Assembly: GCA_022827095.1 (NCBI GenBank)
Contig: JAJDTP010000019.1
Coordinates: 212,363-276,362 of the forward strand
DNA length: 64,000 nucleotides
Direction: 5' to 3'
Origin: Dehalococcoidia bacterium
GTDB lineage: Bacteria > Chloroflexota > Dehalococcoidia > Lucifugimonadales > UBA3495
The translations under genes were made by a program, and so were the position numbers. The notes beneath the pieces are model-generated. The model saw nothing but the letters and a program-made list of their open reading frames with translations. It did no database searches and was not told the DNA's origin. Positions 46,361-55,130 of this stretch are shown here, in pieces; the stretch's first letter is position 1, and every line of letters begins with the position of its first letter.

Positions 46361-46572
46361 GCGTATCCCTGCTTACGGCGGGGAAGCTAGGTTTTGCCAC
46401 ACAATCAGCCGGTGCTTTCCGGGAACATCCCTGCTCATGCGGGGAGGCCGTAAGAAGTAGCAGCCGCCTCATGATGTCCAGCGGTTCATCTCTGCTTGTG
46501 CAGAGAGGGCACATCCCGGCAAAGCGAAGCCGGTCCTGTTCAGGGTTCATCTCTGCTTGTGCGGGGTGCGAA
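46361..46572. CRISPR. Decayed type I-E-like CRISPR remnant
   Basis: Four related ~29-nt units start near 46361, 46421, 46483 and 46544; the last two are exactly 61 nt apart and share 19 identical bases (GGTTCATCTCTGCTTGTGC). Aligned on the CATCYCTGC core the steps are 62, 61 and 61. Each unit can form a CCCTGC/GCGGGG-type stem, as in type I-E repeats (GGTTCATCCCCGC...GCGGGGA). Spacer-sized 32-nt gaps separate them. No cas operon is present, and the repeats have diverged, so the array is probably dead. Confidence 0.65.
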
Positions 46573-47028
46573 GAAGGCGTCCCGCACGAGTTCCAGCCGG
46601 TCTGGCTGTTCTATCTCCCCGATGTTGACGTCGTACCGCGCGGTTTCCATTCCGGGGAAGTTGGTCTGGATGCGTATCGTCTGGAAGGACGACACGATCA
46701 GCAACGGCGGCGTTTTCAGGTGTACCTGGTAGCGCAGCAGTTGGTCGAAAGCGCTGTCGAGCTGGGCGTCTTGGCCCCTGAACTCCCAGCCGAAGTGTTC
46801 CTCGAAGTACGCGTCGGCGAATCCGCCAGGCACGGATTTCTCGAACGTGAACCTCTCGGGGTCGCCGTACGCCGCTGGTGTCGGGTGTCCCACGACGGCG
46901 TACAGGTCGATGAAAAAAGGCTGCGCGCTTTGGCGTTCGCCGAATCCGGCGTTGCTCCAGCGGTCGGCGAAATCGCGAGGCGTTATTGTGGGCAACTGCG
47001 GCGTCATCCCGTCTCCGGTCGCCAACAT
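46540..47028 (-). CDS. Truncated MmeI-type DNA methyltransferase N-terminus
   Basis: A 162-residue protein matching only the N-terminal nuclease-like region of MmeI/type IIL enzymes: FADRWSNAGFGERQSAQPFFIDL, GWEFRGQ, AFDQLLRYQVHLKTPPLLIV, then QTNFPGMETARYDV. Full proteins exceed 900 residues and continue with helicase-spacer and methyltransferase domains, absent here. The frame stops inside the last CRISPR-like repeat. It is almost certainly a broken gene. Confidence 0.75.
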   Translation of the reverse strand: MLATGDGMTPQLPTITPRDFADRWSNAGFGERQSAQPFFIDLYAVVGHPTPAAYGDPERFTFEKSVPGGFADAYFEEHFGWEFRGQDAQLDSAFDQLLRYQVHLKTPPLLIVSSFQTIRIQTNFPGMETARYDVNIGEIEQPDRLELVRDAFFAPRTSRDEP

Positions 47029-47040
47029 ATCACTGGGGAC

Positions 47041-47059
47041 AAGGTGATTTCGCTACTCG
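47041..47059 (+). repeat. GATTTCGCTACTC motif, copy 4
   Basis: AAGGTGATTTCGCTACTCG, 13 bp upstream of the start of the truncated methyltransferase gene. Confidence 0.5.
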
Positions 47060-47156
47060 AGTACTGGCCGACCTGCGCCCGTGCGCTGCTTTCGCGGGAA
47101 TTCGGAGTATCGCGGTCCTGTTGGCTCGCTCCGTTTCTGCCGTTGTGCCAGGCGGG

Positions 47157-47798
47157 TCACTCGGGGGTGAAGTCCGCTGGGTCCAATTGGTACCAGTAAA
47201 CGTCGGGGCCGCGCAGCTCGGCCTCGATCTCCTGGACGTTATGTACGCTGGCGACGACGGCGTGGCAGGTGTGGCCAGTCAAGCTGTGCAGTAGCTCGGC
47301 GTTGCGGCGGGCTAGCGTTGTATCGCGCTTGTCTGCGGTATAGGAGGCTTCCACCGCGATGTAGCGAGTTTCGCCGTCAGGGTTGGTGGTGATCAGCACC
47401 AAATCGGCCCGAATGAAACTCTGCCAATCGCCGGCGGATGAGATGTTGCGGCCCACGGGTCCGATCAGCTGGCGCAGTTGTTGGCGGGAGAGGCTGTCTT
47501 GGAATTCAAGGCCGAGCAGTTCGGGGATCTCGCCGAAGTGCGCGGCGACCACGTAGCGGGCGGTGTTGCCCTTCAGCTCGCCGACGGAATTGTCAATGCG
47601 CTTCAGGGAGGCTTCGATACGGTCGTTGAACTGCTCCTGCTTGGCGATGAATTGGTCGACTCGGTCGACGAAGGCGCTGAACCTGGTGGGCAGTTCCAGG
47701 AGTTCGTTGGTCAGGATGAGGCGTCGGGCGGCTTGGTGGAAGTTTGCGTCCTCTTCGAGCAGCCTGAGCAGGTCGTCGCTGGTGTTGATCGTGGTCAT
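47157..47798 (-). CDS. Coiled-coil plus PD-(D/E)XK-like protein, paralogue 1
   Basis: A 213-residue protein. The N-terminus (LLRLLEEDANFHQAARRLILTNELLELPTRF) and the following coiled coil (residues about 40-80) are shared with 49832-50563 and 62947-63654. The C-terminal half contains RADLVLITTNPDG and YIAVEASYTADK, a D...E-x-S arrangement like a PD-(D/E)XK nuclease fold with the Lys replaced. Function unknown; the recurrence of the family in this island suggests an accessory or conflict role. Confidence 0.65.
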   Translation of the reverse strand: MTTINTSDDLLRLLEEDANFHQAARRLILTNELLELPTRFSAFVDRVDQFIAKQEQFNDRIEASLKRIDNSVGELKGNTARYVVAAHFGEIPELLGLEFQDSLSRQQLRQLIGPVGRNISSAGDWQSFIRADLVLITTNPDGETRYIAVEASYTADKRDTTLARRNAELLHSLTGHTCHAVVASVHNVQEIEAELRGPDVYWYQLDPADFTPE

Positions 47799-47994
47799 CC
47801 TGGCCTCTCCGTTGGTGTTCCATTCTATATCAACCGCGTTGGTTGCACGAACTTCGTTGACTGGTGGCGGGTATGGTTACGGAACTCCGGGTTTACGAGT
47901 GATCGGCCCCCGGAGGCCGGCATGCCTCAGCGGGTCTCCAAGTGTCCGTAGATCGAAGTGCTCTGCTGGGTCATTCACTACTTCAGCTCATTCT

Positions 47995-48014
47995 GTTGAG
48001 TAGCGAAATCGCCT
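47995..48014 (-). repeat. GATTTCGCTACTC motif, copy 5
   Basis: GTTGAGTAGCGAAATCGCCT; it lies 40 bp upstream of the promoter of the structured RNA. Confidence 0.5.
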
Positions 48015-48054
48015 AAGGGACGGGCCGCCGCAAATGACACGTGGTGGCGTTTCC

Positions 48055-48083
48055 TTGACAGCCCTCTGTACCCCGGCTATGGT
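48055..48083 (+). promoter_or_regulatory. Sigma-70-type promoter
   Basis: TTGACA (48055-48060), exactly 17 bp, TATGGT (48078-48083). The expected start, 5-7 nt downstream, coincides with the first base of the structured RNA. Confidence 0.7.
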
Positions 48084-48087
48084 CAAT

Positions 48088-48204
48088 CTTGCGACAGTCG
48101 AGGCCCTTACCGCCGAGCGGTGCCCTCACGATACAAGTTCGAGCGTTGGTAGGCACTCGTGCCTCCTAGCGGGACTTGTATCTGGGGCCGGCGACTGTCG
48201 CAAG
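48088..48204 (+). ncRNA. Candidate structured RNA of unknown class
   Basis: Closing stem CTTGCGACAGTCG (48088-48100) pairs perfectly over 13 bp with 48192-48204. Inside are GGCCC/GGGCC (48102-48106 with 48185-48189), hairpin ACCGC-CGA-GCGGT (48109-48121), stem GATACAAGT/ACTTGTATC (48130-48138 with 48174-48182) and hairpin AGGCA-CTCG-TGCCT (48151-48164). All stems are perfect and mutually compatible. A promoter stands directly in front. It does not match tmRNA, RNase P, SRP, 6S or tRNA in size or motif. A mobile-element end is the main alternative. Confidence 0.6.
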
Positions 48205-48789
48205 AAGCCTATCCAGCGGACCGCTAGGGGGTTCCAGATGCGGGTTCCTGCACCGTCGCTGACGTGGCTCGGTTGTCCGGTCGCGGCTTGGAAATTGCGC
48301 ACCGAGTGCGGTATTTCGACTGAACCGCCGGCCGCGCTCTGGTTGTCGCCCGTATTCGCGACCTGCCCATGCGCCTGTCCCCCGATCTCGGCGAAACTGC
48401 GTGGGGCGCCAGGTCTGATTGCGCCCGCTCCCACTGTTCCCGGTCTACCGATCGTCTCCACCGTTTGCCACGCTGAAAACTCGCCCACCTGGTGGCGTGC
48501 GTTTCGCGTGATCACAGCAAAACACGCGGCCGGCCAGGTAGCCGGCGTCGGCGCATGACGGTGCCCTGCTGGACTGGGCTTTTCCGATCTCCTCCAGGTC
48601 AGCTGTTTCACGGCTGAGAGGAGCGCGTTATGCGAGCAATGCCGGCTCCCTCAACGGCGGCGATCGGATTCGTCGTCCCCCTTATTTTGTGAATTGCCGC
48701 GCCCGTCGCCGGTCCCGTGTCTGGCACGCGGGTGCCGTCGCGCCGCTCCGCTAGCTCACAAGGATAAAAAGCCAAGAGAGGTAGACGCA
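48205..48789. other. Long open frames on both strands, no gene assigned
   Basis: A plus frame (to 48558) and a minus frame (48126-48611) overlap almost completely and neither resembles a known protein. The minus frame would cover the structured RNA. The stretch may be part of the same transcription unit as that RNA, or decayed DNA. Confidence 0.35.
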
Positions 48790-49740
48790 ATGAGATTGAA
48801 ACGGACGATAAGTGCTATGGCAATTGCGGCGATGACGCTGACAGCAATGGCCTGCGGCAGTGACGGAGGAGCACCGCCGAGAGAGACGAGAGAGCCCCGG
48901 GCGCAACCGGTGAGTACCCAGGCGCACGCTGAGGAACGTACTGACACACAGGCAAACAGGGTCCAGAGCACATCAGCCCCAGCAACCGCGACGTCGTTGC
49001 CGGAGAGTCGCTCAACGAAACCGCCGACATCGGACCGGACTCCGGAGGCTACACCACCAACAAACCCGCGACCGACGAACGCAGGGCCCGTTATATTGCC
49101 CAGAAGAACTGCAACGCCAACAGCGGAAGCGCCAGCATCAGCCACGCGGGATGCAGGGGCGAAGCCGCGGGAGCCCTGGCGGGAGTTCAGTAGGGCGCAG
49201 TACGAAGAACTGCTGCCGAAGCCAGATGAGATCAGGCAAACCGGAATCACCTGGACGGAGGCGGAGCTAGTCAGACTGTGCTCAGCAGCAGGGACCATAG
49301 GAGTGGACACAACGTCAGAAACCCTACAGAAGAAAGTGAAGAGCACATGGGCGCCGAGGGGCTACGGTCATGTGTTTCCGGCGATAGTAGACGAGATGCA
49401 AGGTGTGATAGAAGACTTGGGCGGAGACTACGCGCGAGCCGGGAAGTCAGCCCGCGGACATCAGCTGCTAGCAGAAGCCAAATGCACCACCCACGAGGCG
49501 ATCCACCCGGAACTGCCTGTGATCCGAAGCGGGATGGAAATCGCGCTGCGAAGGAACGACAACGGCAAATGGGACCACTGGAGAGTCGGCGCTTATTGGA
49601 TCTACAAGGAGACATACGCGTTGGACGAGATCAACCGATGGATTCCAACGAGGGAGATCGAACTGATAGGTCAGCCATATATCGAACAGGTAGACTGCGC
49701 GACGCGCTATATGAAGCCGCCGGGCCGTCTGTGCGAATAG
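48790..49740 (+). CDS. Putative lipoprotein
   Basis: A 316-residue protein from the ATG at 48790 (GAGAGG upstream). Residues 1-22 are a signal peptide (KRTISAMAIAAMTLTAMAC) with a Cys at the lipobox position. Residues about 25-130 are a Pro/Thr/Ala-rich linker. The C-terminal domain (about 135-316) has Cys-containing helices (ELVRLCSAAGTIGVD, EAKCTTHEAIHPEL, QVDCATRYM) likely to form disulfides outside the cell. No family recognised. Confidence 0.7.
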   Translation: MRLKRTISAMAIAAMTLTAMACGSDGGAPPRETREPRAQPVSTQAHAEERTDTQANRVQSTSAPATATSLPESRSTKPPTSDRTPEATPPTNPRPTNAGPVILPRRTATPTAEAPASATRDAGAKPREPWREFSRAQYEELLPKPDEIRQTGITWTEAELVRLCSAAGTIGVDTTSETLQKKVKSTWAPRGYGHVFPAIVDEMQGVIEDLGGDYARAGKSARGHQLLAEAKCTTHEAIHPELPVIRSGMEIALRRNDNGKWDHWRVGAYWIYKETYALDEINRWIPTREIELIGQPYIEQVDCATRYMKPPGRLCE

Positions 49741-49831
49741 CGACAGAAGGGGAAAGAAACCGTCCGCGGTTCTCGGGCCTGGTGTGGCTTAAAACGTAGC
49801 GGGTATAATATCCCCCAACGGAGACTCCACC

Positions 49832-50563
49832 ATGACCCTCAGTGCCGCCGACAAGACCCGCTTCCTGGAAGCACTACGTGGCGACCCTGACTTCCTGCAA
49901 CAGGTCCGTCAGCATCTGCTCATCGCGGATCTGATAGCGCTGCCGGAACAGTTCCGCAACTTCGTTCGCCTCACGGATGAAAGGTTCAGCAGGCTTGAGG
50001 AAATCCTGGCCCAGTTTGCCGAGCGGACTGATCAACAGCTCACCTCCATCGAAAGCCACGTCGGCACGTTGAAGGACGGTGTTAGCAGATTGGAGGACAA
50101 CGTAGACACGCTCGTGACGGACAACCTTGAGCGCCGGGCACGGGAGAGCATCTTCAACATCGCCAAGGATGAGCTGAACCTTACGAGGGGACAGCTCCAG
50201 CTCGCGCTCGGACGGGACACGAAAGACCGGCTCCTACAAGCGATCAAGGAGGCGGAGGAACAGGGCCTCATCACCAAGCAACAGGCGGACGAGGTCCTGG
50301 TCGCCGACATCATCATCCGGGCCCGGCGGGACGACGACAACGAGTACGTTCACGGCGTGTTCGAGGTGTGCCGAACCATCAGGCTCAGCGACATCCAGAG
50401 GGCGCACGACCTGGCAGTCATGGTAGCCGCGGCCACTCAAGAGGAAACGGTAGCAGCTGTGATCGGCACAACCGTTCACCCCCAGGAACGAACCCAAGCC
50501 GAACAGATGGGAGTACGGGTGCTCATCCCAGCGATGCTCCAGCAGGAACAACCTGAGGACTGA
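49832..50563 (+). CDS. Coiled-coil plus PD-(D/E)XK-like protein, paralogue 2
   Basis: A 243-residue member of the same family as 47157-47798: FLEALRGDPDFLQQVRQHLL followed by LIALPEQFRNF, a long coiled coil (about residues 45-95), then DEVLVADIIIRARRDDD and VHGVFEVCRTI (E-x-C in place of E-x-K). GGAG precedes the ATG. The coiled coil is longer than in paralogue 1. Function unknown. Confidence 0.7.
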   Translation: MTLSAADKTRFLEALRGDPDFLQQVRQHLLIADLIALPEQFRNFVRLTDERFSRLEEILAQFAERTDQQLTSIESHVGTLKDGVSRLEDNVDTLVTDNLERRARESIFNIAKDELNLTRGQLQLALGRDTKDRLLQAIKEAEEQGLITKQQADEVLVADIIIRARRDDDNEYVHGVFEVCRTIRLSDIQRAHDLAVMVAAATQEETVAAVIGTTVHPQERTQAEQMGVRVLIPAMLQQEQPED

Positions 50564-50993
50564 AACTAGTCCTAGCCCCACGCCGCGATGGGCTAGAGAG
50601 TATTGAGACGATCAGCGGCTTTCTAGGCGGTCACCGGCATCTCGCTGTTCCTCCAGATGATCTTGCCAATAGTCTTGGGCCTGCGGATATCGCGCTTCTG
50701 ATTCCGCTTGTCCACGTCGCCCAGAGAGATCCCGGTGTTCGCCTGGCCAAAATAAGAGCCATAGAGCGACCCTATGGCCTATCGGGTGGTTCTGGACGCC
50801 CCTGCCCTACAAAACTCGTCTATGTGGCTGAAAATGGCCCATTTGACCCTTTCTGCCCCGCGGGGGGGTCCTGATTTTGTCGCCCTGCCTCGCGTTGCCG
50901 CTTTCTCTTGCTCTGGCCGCCTCTGTCCGAGGAGATCTCGCTCCTCTGGATTGGAGCGCCGCCAGCAGCTCTAGGAACGTCGCCGCTACTCGT

Positions 50994-51083
50994 TCACTGA
51001 CTGCCCCGCCGGGCGTGCCAGAAACCCGCCGCGGTCAGCGCCAGCATCAGGCCCACGCTGATCTGTAAAAGGTAATCATGCAA
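50994..51083 (-). CDS. Possible tiny membrane protein
   Basis: A 29-residue frame from TTG at 51083 with GGGAGG 6 bases upstream; residues LLQISVGLMLALTAAGFW form one membrane helix followed by basic residues. It follows another tiny membrane frame at 51112-51216. Confidence 0.35.
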   Translation of the reverse strand: MHDYLLQISVGLMLALTAAGFWHARRGSQ

Positions 51084-51111
51084 TTCAACCTCCCGCGGCC
51101 GTCGGGGAGGT

Positions 51112-51216
51112 TCAAGAACCGTAGCTCATCGCCAGGGCAACCATGATCAGGATGTAGCCCGAGCGGCTGCCGGTCGCAGCAAAGATGATGCCCAGCACGA
51201 GGCAGGCAGCGAACAT
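51112..51216 (-). CDS. Possible tiny membrane protein
   Basis: A 34-residue frame from ATG 51216 with GGAG 9 bases upstream; MFAACLVLGIIFAATG and YILIMVALAMSYG are two hydrophobic stretches separated by a short polar turn. With its neighbour it could be a holin-like pair or a type I toxin-like peptide; nothing confirms this. Confidence 0.4.
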   Translation of the reverse strand: MFAACLVLGIIFAATGSRSGYILIMVALAMSYGS

Positions 51217-51837
51217 GAGACGCTCCACGAAGACCAAGTCATCGCCGGTTTTGCGCTGATTTTAGGGAATCCCCTGTTGCCCTTTTGGGATCGGTTTTCG
51301 GATTCCATATCCTGCGTCCTGCTGGCCTCGAATCCTCTCGTTCGGAGCATGTCATGTTCGCCTTCCTGTTGCTCAGTGTCGCGTCAGTGTCACTCACCTG
51401 CTGGGTTCCTGCGGGAAATGTCAGTTCGCTTTCTGACTTTTCGCTTTCCAGCCCTCTGCGGCCCCTTTTCCCTTTGGTCGTATCATTTCACGTCCCGCCC
51501 CCGAAAACGTCCGCTGAGTCGCTCTGTTGGCTGTTTTCGCCCTATTCTGGCAGCTGTCGCCTCCTTTTGTTGCCCCTGTTGTGCACGGGCCAACCGTACG
51601 GGCAATTCCGATCGGGTTGATGAGCCGGGTGTATTCCTGCTCGTGCCGCGCTAACCATTGGGCCATGCTCCATATCGGTGTGGCGATGGGTGAACCCCGG
51701 TATCCGCCGGGCCAGTGCAATCTCGTCTAGCTCTAGGAATTCATTGGACACACGCGGGCAGTCAATGTGCCTGTTCCCTGTCGGGGCCCGGTCAATCCAG
51801 AGGGGTGCGGTCGTCTGCTCTGCGTTGGCGGCCTGGG
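51217..51837. other. No gene assigned
   Basis: Several overlapping frames exist but none has a ribosome site plus a recognisable domain. A minus-strand frame (51421-51720) is the most protein-like (IWSMAQWLARHEQEYTRLI) but is not identifiable. Confidence 0.3.
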
Positions 51838-52215
51838 CTACCACCGCGCGTTTTCGTCCAACAAGGCACCTTCTCCCAGCGCGGGGCGTTGCTCGTTACC
51901 GACGTACCACCAGCCGCTCTGACCCGCATCCGACCCATCTTCACCGTCAGCCGGAAACGCTGTGAAGCGCATTATCACGTATTCTCGCGAGTCCGGCTGC
52001 GCACGGACGATCACGTCAACATGACCTTCCCTGAAGGCCATCCGGATGGAGCGGGGGTGGGTGTATTTGATGTCCAACGCCGGCTCGGGGTCGCGGTCGG
52101 CTTCATCCATGTACAGTTGGTAAGCTTGGTGCCAGAACTGTTCGGTGAAACCGGCGTCCCGGGCGGCGGCGTTGCTGAAGAAATCCTGCGAAGTGATGGT
52201 CTGCCTGTGAACCAT
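51838..52215 (-). CDS. Hypothetical protein
   Basis: A 125-residue protein (SQDFFSNAAARDAGFTEQFW, LDIKYTHPRSIRMAFREGHVD, REYVIMRFTAF) of alpha+beta type. It lies 21 bp after the Uma2 gene on the same strand and may be cotranscribed. No family recognised. Confidence 0.55.
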   Translation of the reverse strand: MVHRQTITSQDFFSNAAARDAGFTEQFWHQAYQLYMDEADRDPEPALDIKYTHPRSIRMAFREGHVDVIVRAQPDSREYVIMRFTAFPADGEDGSDAGQSGWWYVGNEQRPALGEGALLDENARW

Positions 52216-52236
52216 GGTGCGGCGTCCTTGTAGCGG

Positions 52237-52776
52237 TTAGGAGTTTCTTCGGCGGAGCTTCTCGTCCAGTTCATCAATCGGGATTTGCTGGTAGGCGCCG
52301 TCAACCAGTTGGTCTCCGGCCAGATTGGTTCCGTGATGCTCGCTCGTAGGGTCAAACCGCCAGTGCTCCAGGATGCCTAGCGCGGCATAGTCGTCCCGCT
52401 TGGGGCCGGTGTCCTCGTCTCCCGTGCTTACCGACGCCACCTCCAGCACGAAGTCTGGCGACTTCCCCTGTAACTGCACGATGTATCCGTTGTTCGCCTG
52501 GTACAGCTTTGGGTCCACGTCAAAGGCGATCAGCAGGTCGGGAACCCGTCGGGTCTGTCCGCTGGGTAGCTGACGCTCCGGCATCATGGTGATGTAGCGG
52601 TCTCCGGTAACCAGGGTGGTCTCACGGTTACCCAAGTACTGGACCACGTGGTGGGTGTTCCCCGGTAGATGCAGGTAATCGACGTTGCTCGTCCTTTCGT
52701 CGTACTGGCGTTCGGGCGGGTCGGGGAGCTCGAAATGGTCGGTGGATTGGGTGATATTCGTGTCGTCGGTGGTCAT
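52237..52776 (-). CDS. Uma2-family (DUF820) protein, shortened
   Basis: A 179-residue Uma2 protein: VPDLLIAFD (conserved Asp), PDFVLEVASVS (E-x-S) and ALGILEHWRFD. Compared with the 232-residue paralogue at 18222-18920 it lacks the coiled-coil C-terminus. Both share the first residues and the GAGGTTCAGCATG upstream sequence. A nuclease fragment is fused directly upstream. Confidence 0.78.
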   Translation of the reverse strand: MTTDDTNITQSTDHFELPDPPERQYDERTSNVDYLHLPGNTHHVVQYLGNRETTLVTGDRYITMMPERQLPSGQTRRVPDLLIAFDVDPKLYQANNGYIVQLQGKSPDFVLEVASVSTGDEDTGPKRDDYAALGILEHWRFDPTSEHHGTNLAGDQLVDGAYQQIPIDELDEKLRRRNS

Positions 52777-52906
52777 GCTGAACCTCGGCGGGCTTGGCTT
52801 GGTAGTGCGCCTTGAACCAGACGGCCCACTGGCAGGAGTTCTCGCGGGTGAGCAGACAAAGCAGCCAGGTCGTCCGGATGTAGGGATGTTCTCGTCGTTT
52901 CGGCAC
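52777..52906 (-). pseudogene. N-terminal fragment of a Cas4-like nuclease
   Basis: From the ATG at 52906, about 36 codons (PYIRTTWLLCLLTRENSCQW, AVWFKAHYQ) match the first 37 residues of the Cas4-like protein at 27306-27956, including its N-terminal Cys. Homology then stops and the frame runs into the Uma2 leader. A recombination junction has cut the gene. Confidence 0.7.
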
Positions 52907-53023
52907 ATAACGGCTCCTCCAAGTTAGGCAGCCGTAGTCAGCCGGCCATCAGTCTAGAGGCCGCGACGAGAGTAGCGCCACGGTCCAATGTCAGGAAAAA
53001 CTGGAGGCGGAGGGATCTGCGTT

Positions 53024-53046
53024 GTGATTACATGATTACGTGATGC
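53024..53046. repeat. parS-like/iteron-like site
   Basis: GTGATTACATGATTACGTGATGC shares the GATTAC-GTGA block with the palindromes at 57998 and 59026. It lies in a 340-bp gap before the DUF3352-like gene. Confidence 0.4.
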
Positions 53047-53246
53047 AACGAGCAGGTGATGTTGCGCTCAACGGGGGCGCCGCGAGGCGTGGGAAAGGCA
53101 GTAATCCGCGTCCGATGATGAAAACCGCATCCGGGATGGATCCACTGACAGTCGTGGCGTAGCGGCTGAATATGAGACGCGACTGACGGATCAGGTGATA
53201 GCCTGTGGGCGGATCAATAGCAGTCTGCCAGGAGGAATACTGAACG

Positions 53247-55088
53247 GTGATGAAGATAATCGGAGCGATAGTCGGGATGGTTGTGGTTGCGGGAATAATT
53301 GTTGCAATCGGGATGTGGCGGGGTCTAATACCGGTTCCCAGTGGCTTGCTGCCTCTGCTGGTGGGCGACGGTGACCGGGAGCGTACGGCGCAGTATTATC
53401 CACCGGGTACGCTGGCCTACTTCTGGGCAACGCTGGTTCCGGGTGAGGGGCAACTGGCCAAACTTCAGGATATCTGGGAGCGGCTCGATGATTCGCGAGC
53501 ATTTCGTGACCTGGTCGAGCGGGCACAGGATGAGTTTGAAGAGGAAACCGGTATCGACTTTGAGGAGGGGTTGATGTCGTGGGTCGGTCCGGAATTCTCC
53601 GTGGGCGTGTTGGAAGCCGATTGGGGTCGGGAGGAATGGGTGGCGGTGGGAATGGTCGGTGTGCGCGATCGGGATGCCGCTGAGTCGTTTCTCAGTGACT
53701 GGCTTGATTACATGGAGGGCGAGCAATACAGCGAGTTTTACGATGAGACCTACCGCGGTTTCGACATCGAGGTTTCCGAAGACGGTGACCAGGCGTACGC
53801 GCTGACCGGTGACTGGCTGGTGTTCGCGACCAGCGAGAGAGGGCTTGAGGATGTGCTGGCGCGCATCGCCGGCGAGGAAGAAGCATCGCTGGCGACGGAC
53901 GAGCACTTCATGGAGGCCCGGTCGCAGTTGGCGAGTAGACGTTTCGCTTCGGTGTATGTCCTGCTGCAGGAGGCGGAGGACGTGCTCGAGGATGCAGTTG
54001 GTGAGGTGTTGGGAACGAGCGGTAGGGGAGCAACTGAATGGGAGGGAGTGAATTGGATAGCCGGCTCGACGGGAGTGGCGGAAGCTGGCTTGGTGATGGA
54101 AGTGGCGGCTCCGGTGGGCATCGACGATCCGCTGGAGGTGGCCGACCTTGATGATCCGTCCCGTCTCCTGAGCTCCGACACGCTGGGGTTCGTGGCGGCG
54201 ACGTTCGATCCGAATGTTGACCGGTGGAGAGATGTTCTTCGTGAGGTTGAGATCGGCGAGGTGATGGGGCCTGAAGAGATCGACGATCTGAGCGGCACTA
54301 TCGGGTTCTTTTCCGGCAGTGGCGGTCTGCACAATGGGGCCGGCATCGAGGAAGAGGATGGTCTGGATGTTATGTTGGATCTCGGGCTCGGCGTCATCGA
54401 GGAAATGACGGGTATCGACTTGGAGGATGACCTGTTCGACCATCTGGGCGGTGAGGTGATCGTGGCCGTCGGGGATGTTGATTTTGACGCGTCAAGCGGC
54501 GACTTTGACGATAGTTGGGCTGATGCGGTGGTGATGCTGTCCTATGCGGACGGGCGCAAGGATGATTTGGGCGCTACGGTCGATGACGCCGTGGAACAAC
54601 TCGTGGGGCTCTCCGGCCTGGATACCGATACGCGGGATGTTGGCGCCGGTGATCGCGCGGTTGTAATCGACCTGGAAGCGCTGGGTGATGAAAGCGTCCG
54701 CTACCAGCCGGGGTATGTTCTGCATGAAGGCTACCTGACGGTCGGGAGCACCGTGCGGTCGCTTGAAGGGGTGGTAGGTCGCCAGAACGGGGATCACGAC
54801 GATCTGTCAGCAAATGAGGAGTACCAACGGGCGTTGGGTTTGTTACCCGAAAAACGGCAGGTACTGGGATACGTCGATCTGCATCAAATTATCAGGCGGT
54901 TGGAAGCTGATGACGTGGGGTTGAGCCGGAACGAGTATCGGGTTCTGGAGGATGCCATCGGGGTGATGGCGATGAGCATTTACAGTCCTCACTGCGTGGA
55001 CGGGTCCGATCCCCGATACCTTGAGTGCGAAGTGGAGGGGGCCGACGTGTGGCGGTACTCGGCGGTGCTCACGCTGTTCCCGGAATAG
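53247..55088 (+). CDS. DUF3352-like membrane-anchored protein
   Basis: A 613-residue acidic protein with one N-terminal membrane helix (IIGAIVGMVVVAGIIVAIGMW) and a long extracytoplasmic part. Segments such as YYPPGTLAYFWATLVPGE, DDLFDHLGGEVIVAVGD and YLTVGSTVRSLEGVV follow the pattern of DUF3352 proteins, whose function is unknown. Start GTG 53247 or ATG 53250, with AGGAGG upstream. Confidence 0.75.
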   Translation: MMKIIGAIVGMVVVAGIIVAIGMWRGLIPVPSGLLPLLVGDGDRERTAQYYPPGTLAYFWATLVPGEGQLAKLQDIWERLDDSRAFRDLVERAQDEFEEETGIDFEEGLMSWVGPEFSVGVLEADWGREEWVAVGMVGVRDRDAAESFLSDWLDYMEGEQYSEFYDETYRGFDIEVSEDGDQAYALTGDWLVFATSERGLEDVLARIAGEEEASLATDEHFMEARSQLASRRFASVYVLLQEAEDVLEDAVGEVLGTSGRGATEWEGVNWIAGSTGVAEAGLVMEVAAPVGIDDPLEVADLDDPSRLLSSDTLGFVAATFDPNVDRWRDVLREVEIGEVMGPEEIDDLSGTIGFFSGSGGLHNGAGIEEEDGLDVMLDLGLGVIEEMTGIDLEDDLFDHLGGEVIVAVGDVDFDASSGDFDDSWADAVVMLSYADGRKDDLGATVDDAVEQLVGLSGLDTDTRDVGAGDRAVVIDLEALGDESVRYQPGYVLHEGYLTVGSTVRSLEGVVGRQNGDHDDLSANEEYQRALGLLPEKRQVLGYVDLHQIIRRLEADDVGLSRNEYRVLEDAIGVMAMSIYSPHCVDGSDPRYLECEVEGADVWRYSAVLTLFPE

Positions 55089-55130
55089 CGCGCGGGCCGG
55101 CGCCGGTCAGCGAGATGGGTGGTTGAGTGC

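Noticed and set aside
48088..48204. Structured region as an integron attC site, retron msr/msd or Sec tRNA
   Set aside because: No RYYYAAC/GTTRRRY core ends, no reverse transcriptase or integron integrase, and no CCA-ended acceptor or T-loop.
53325..54443. 372-codon minus-strand frame
   Set aside because: Antisense of the DUF3352-like gene.
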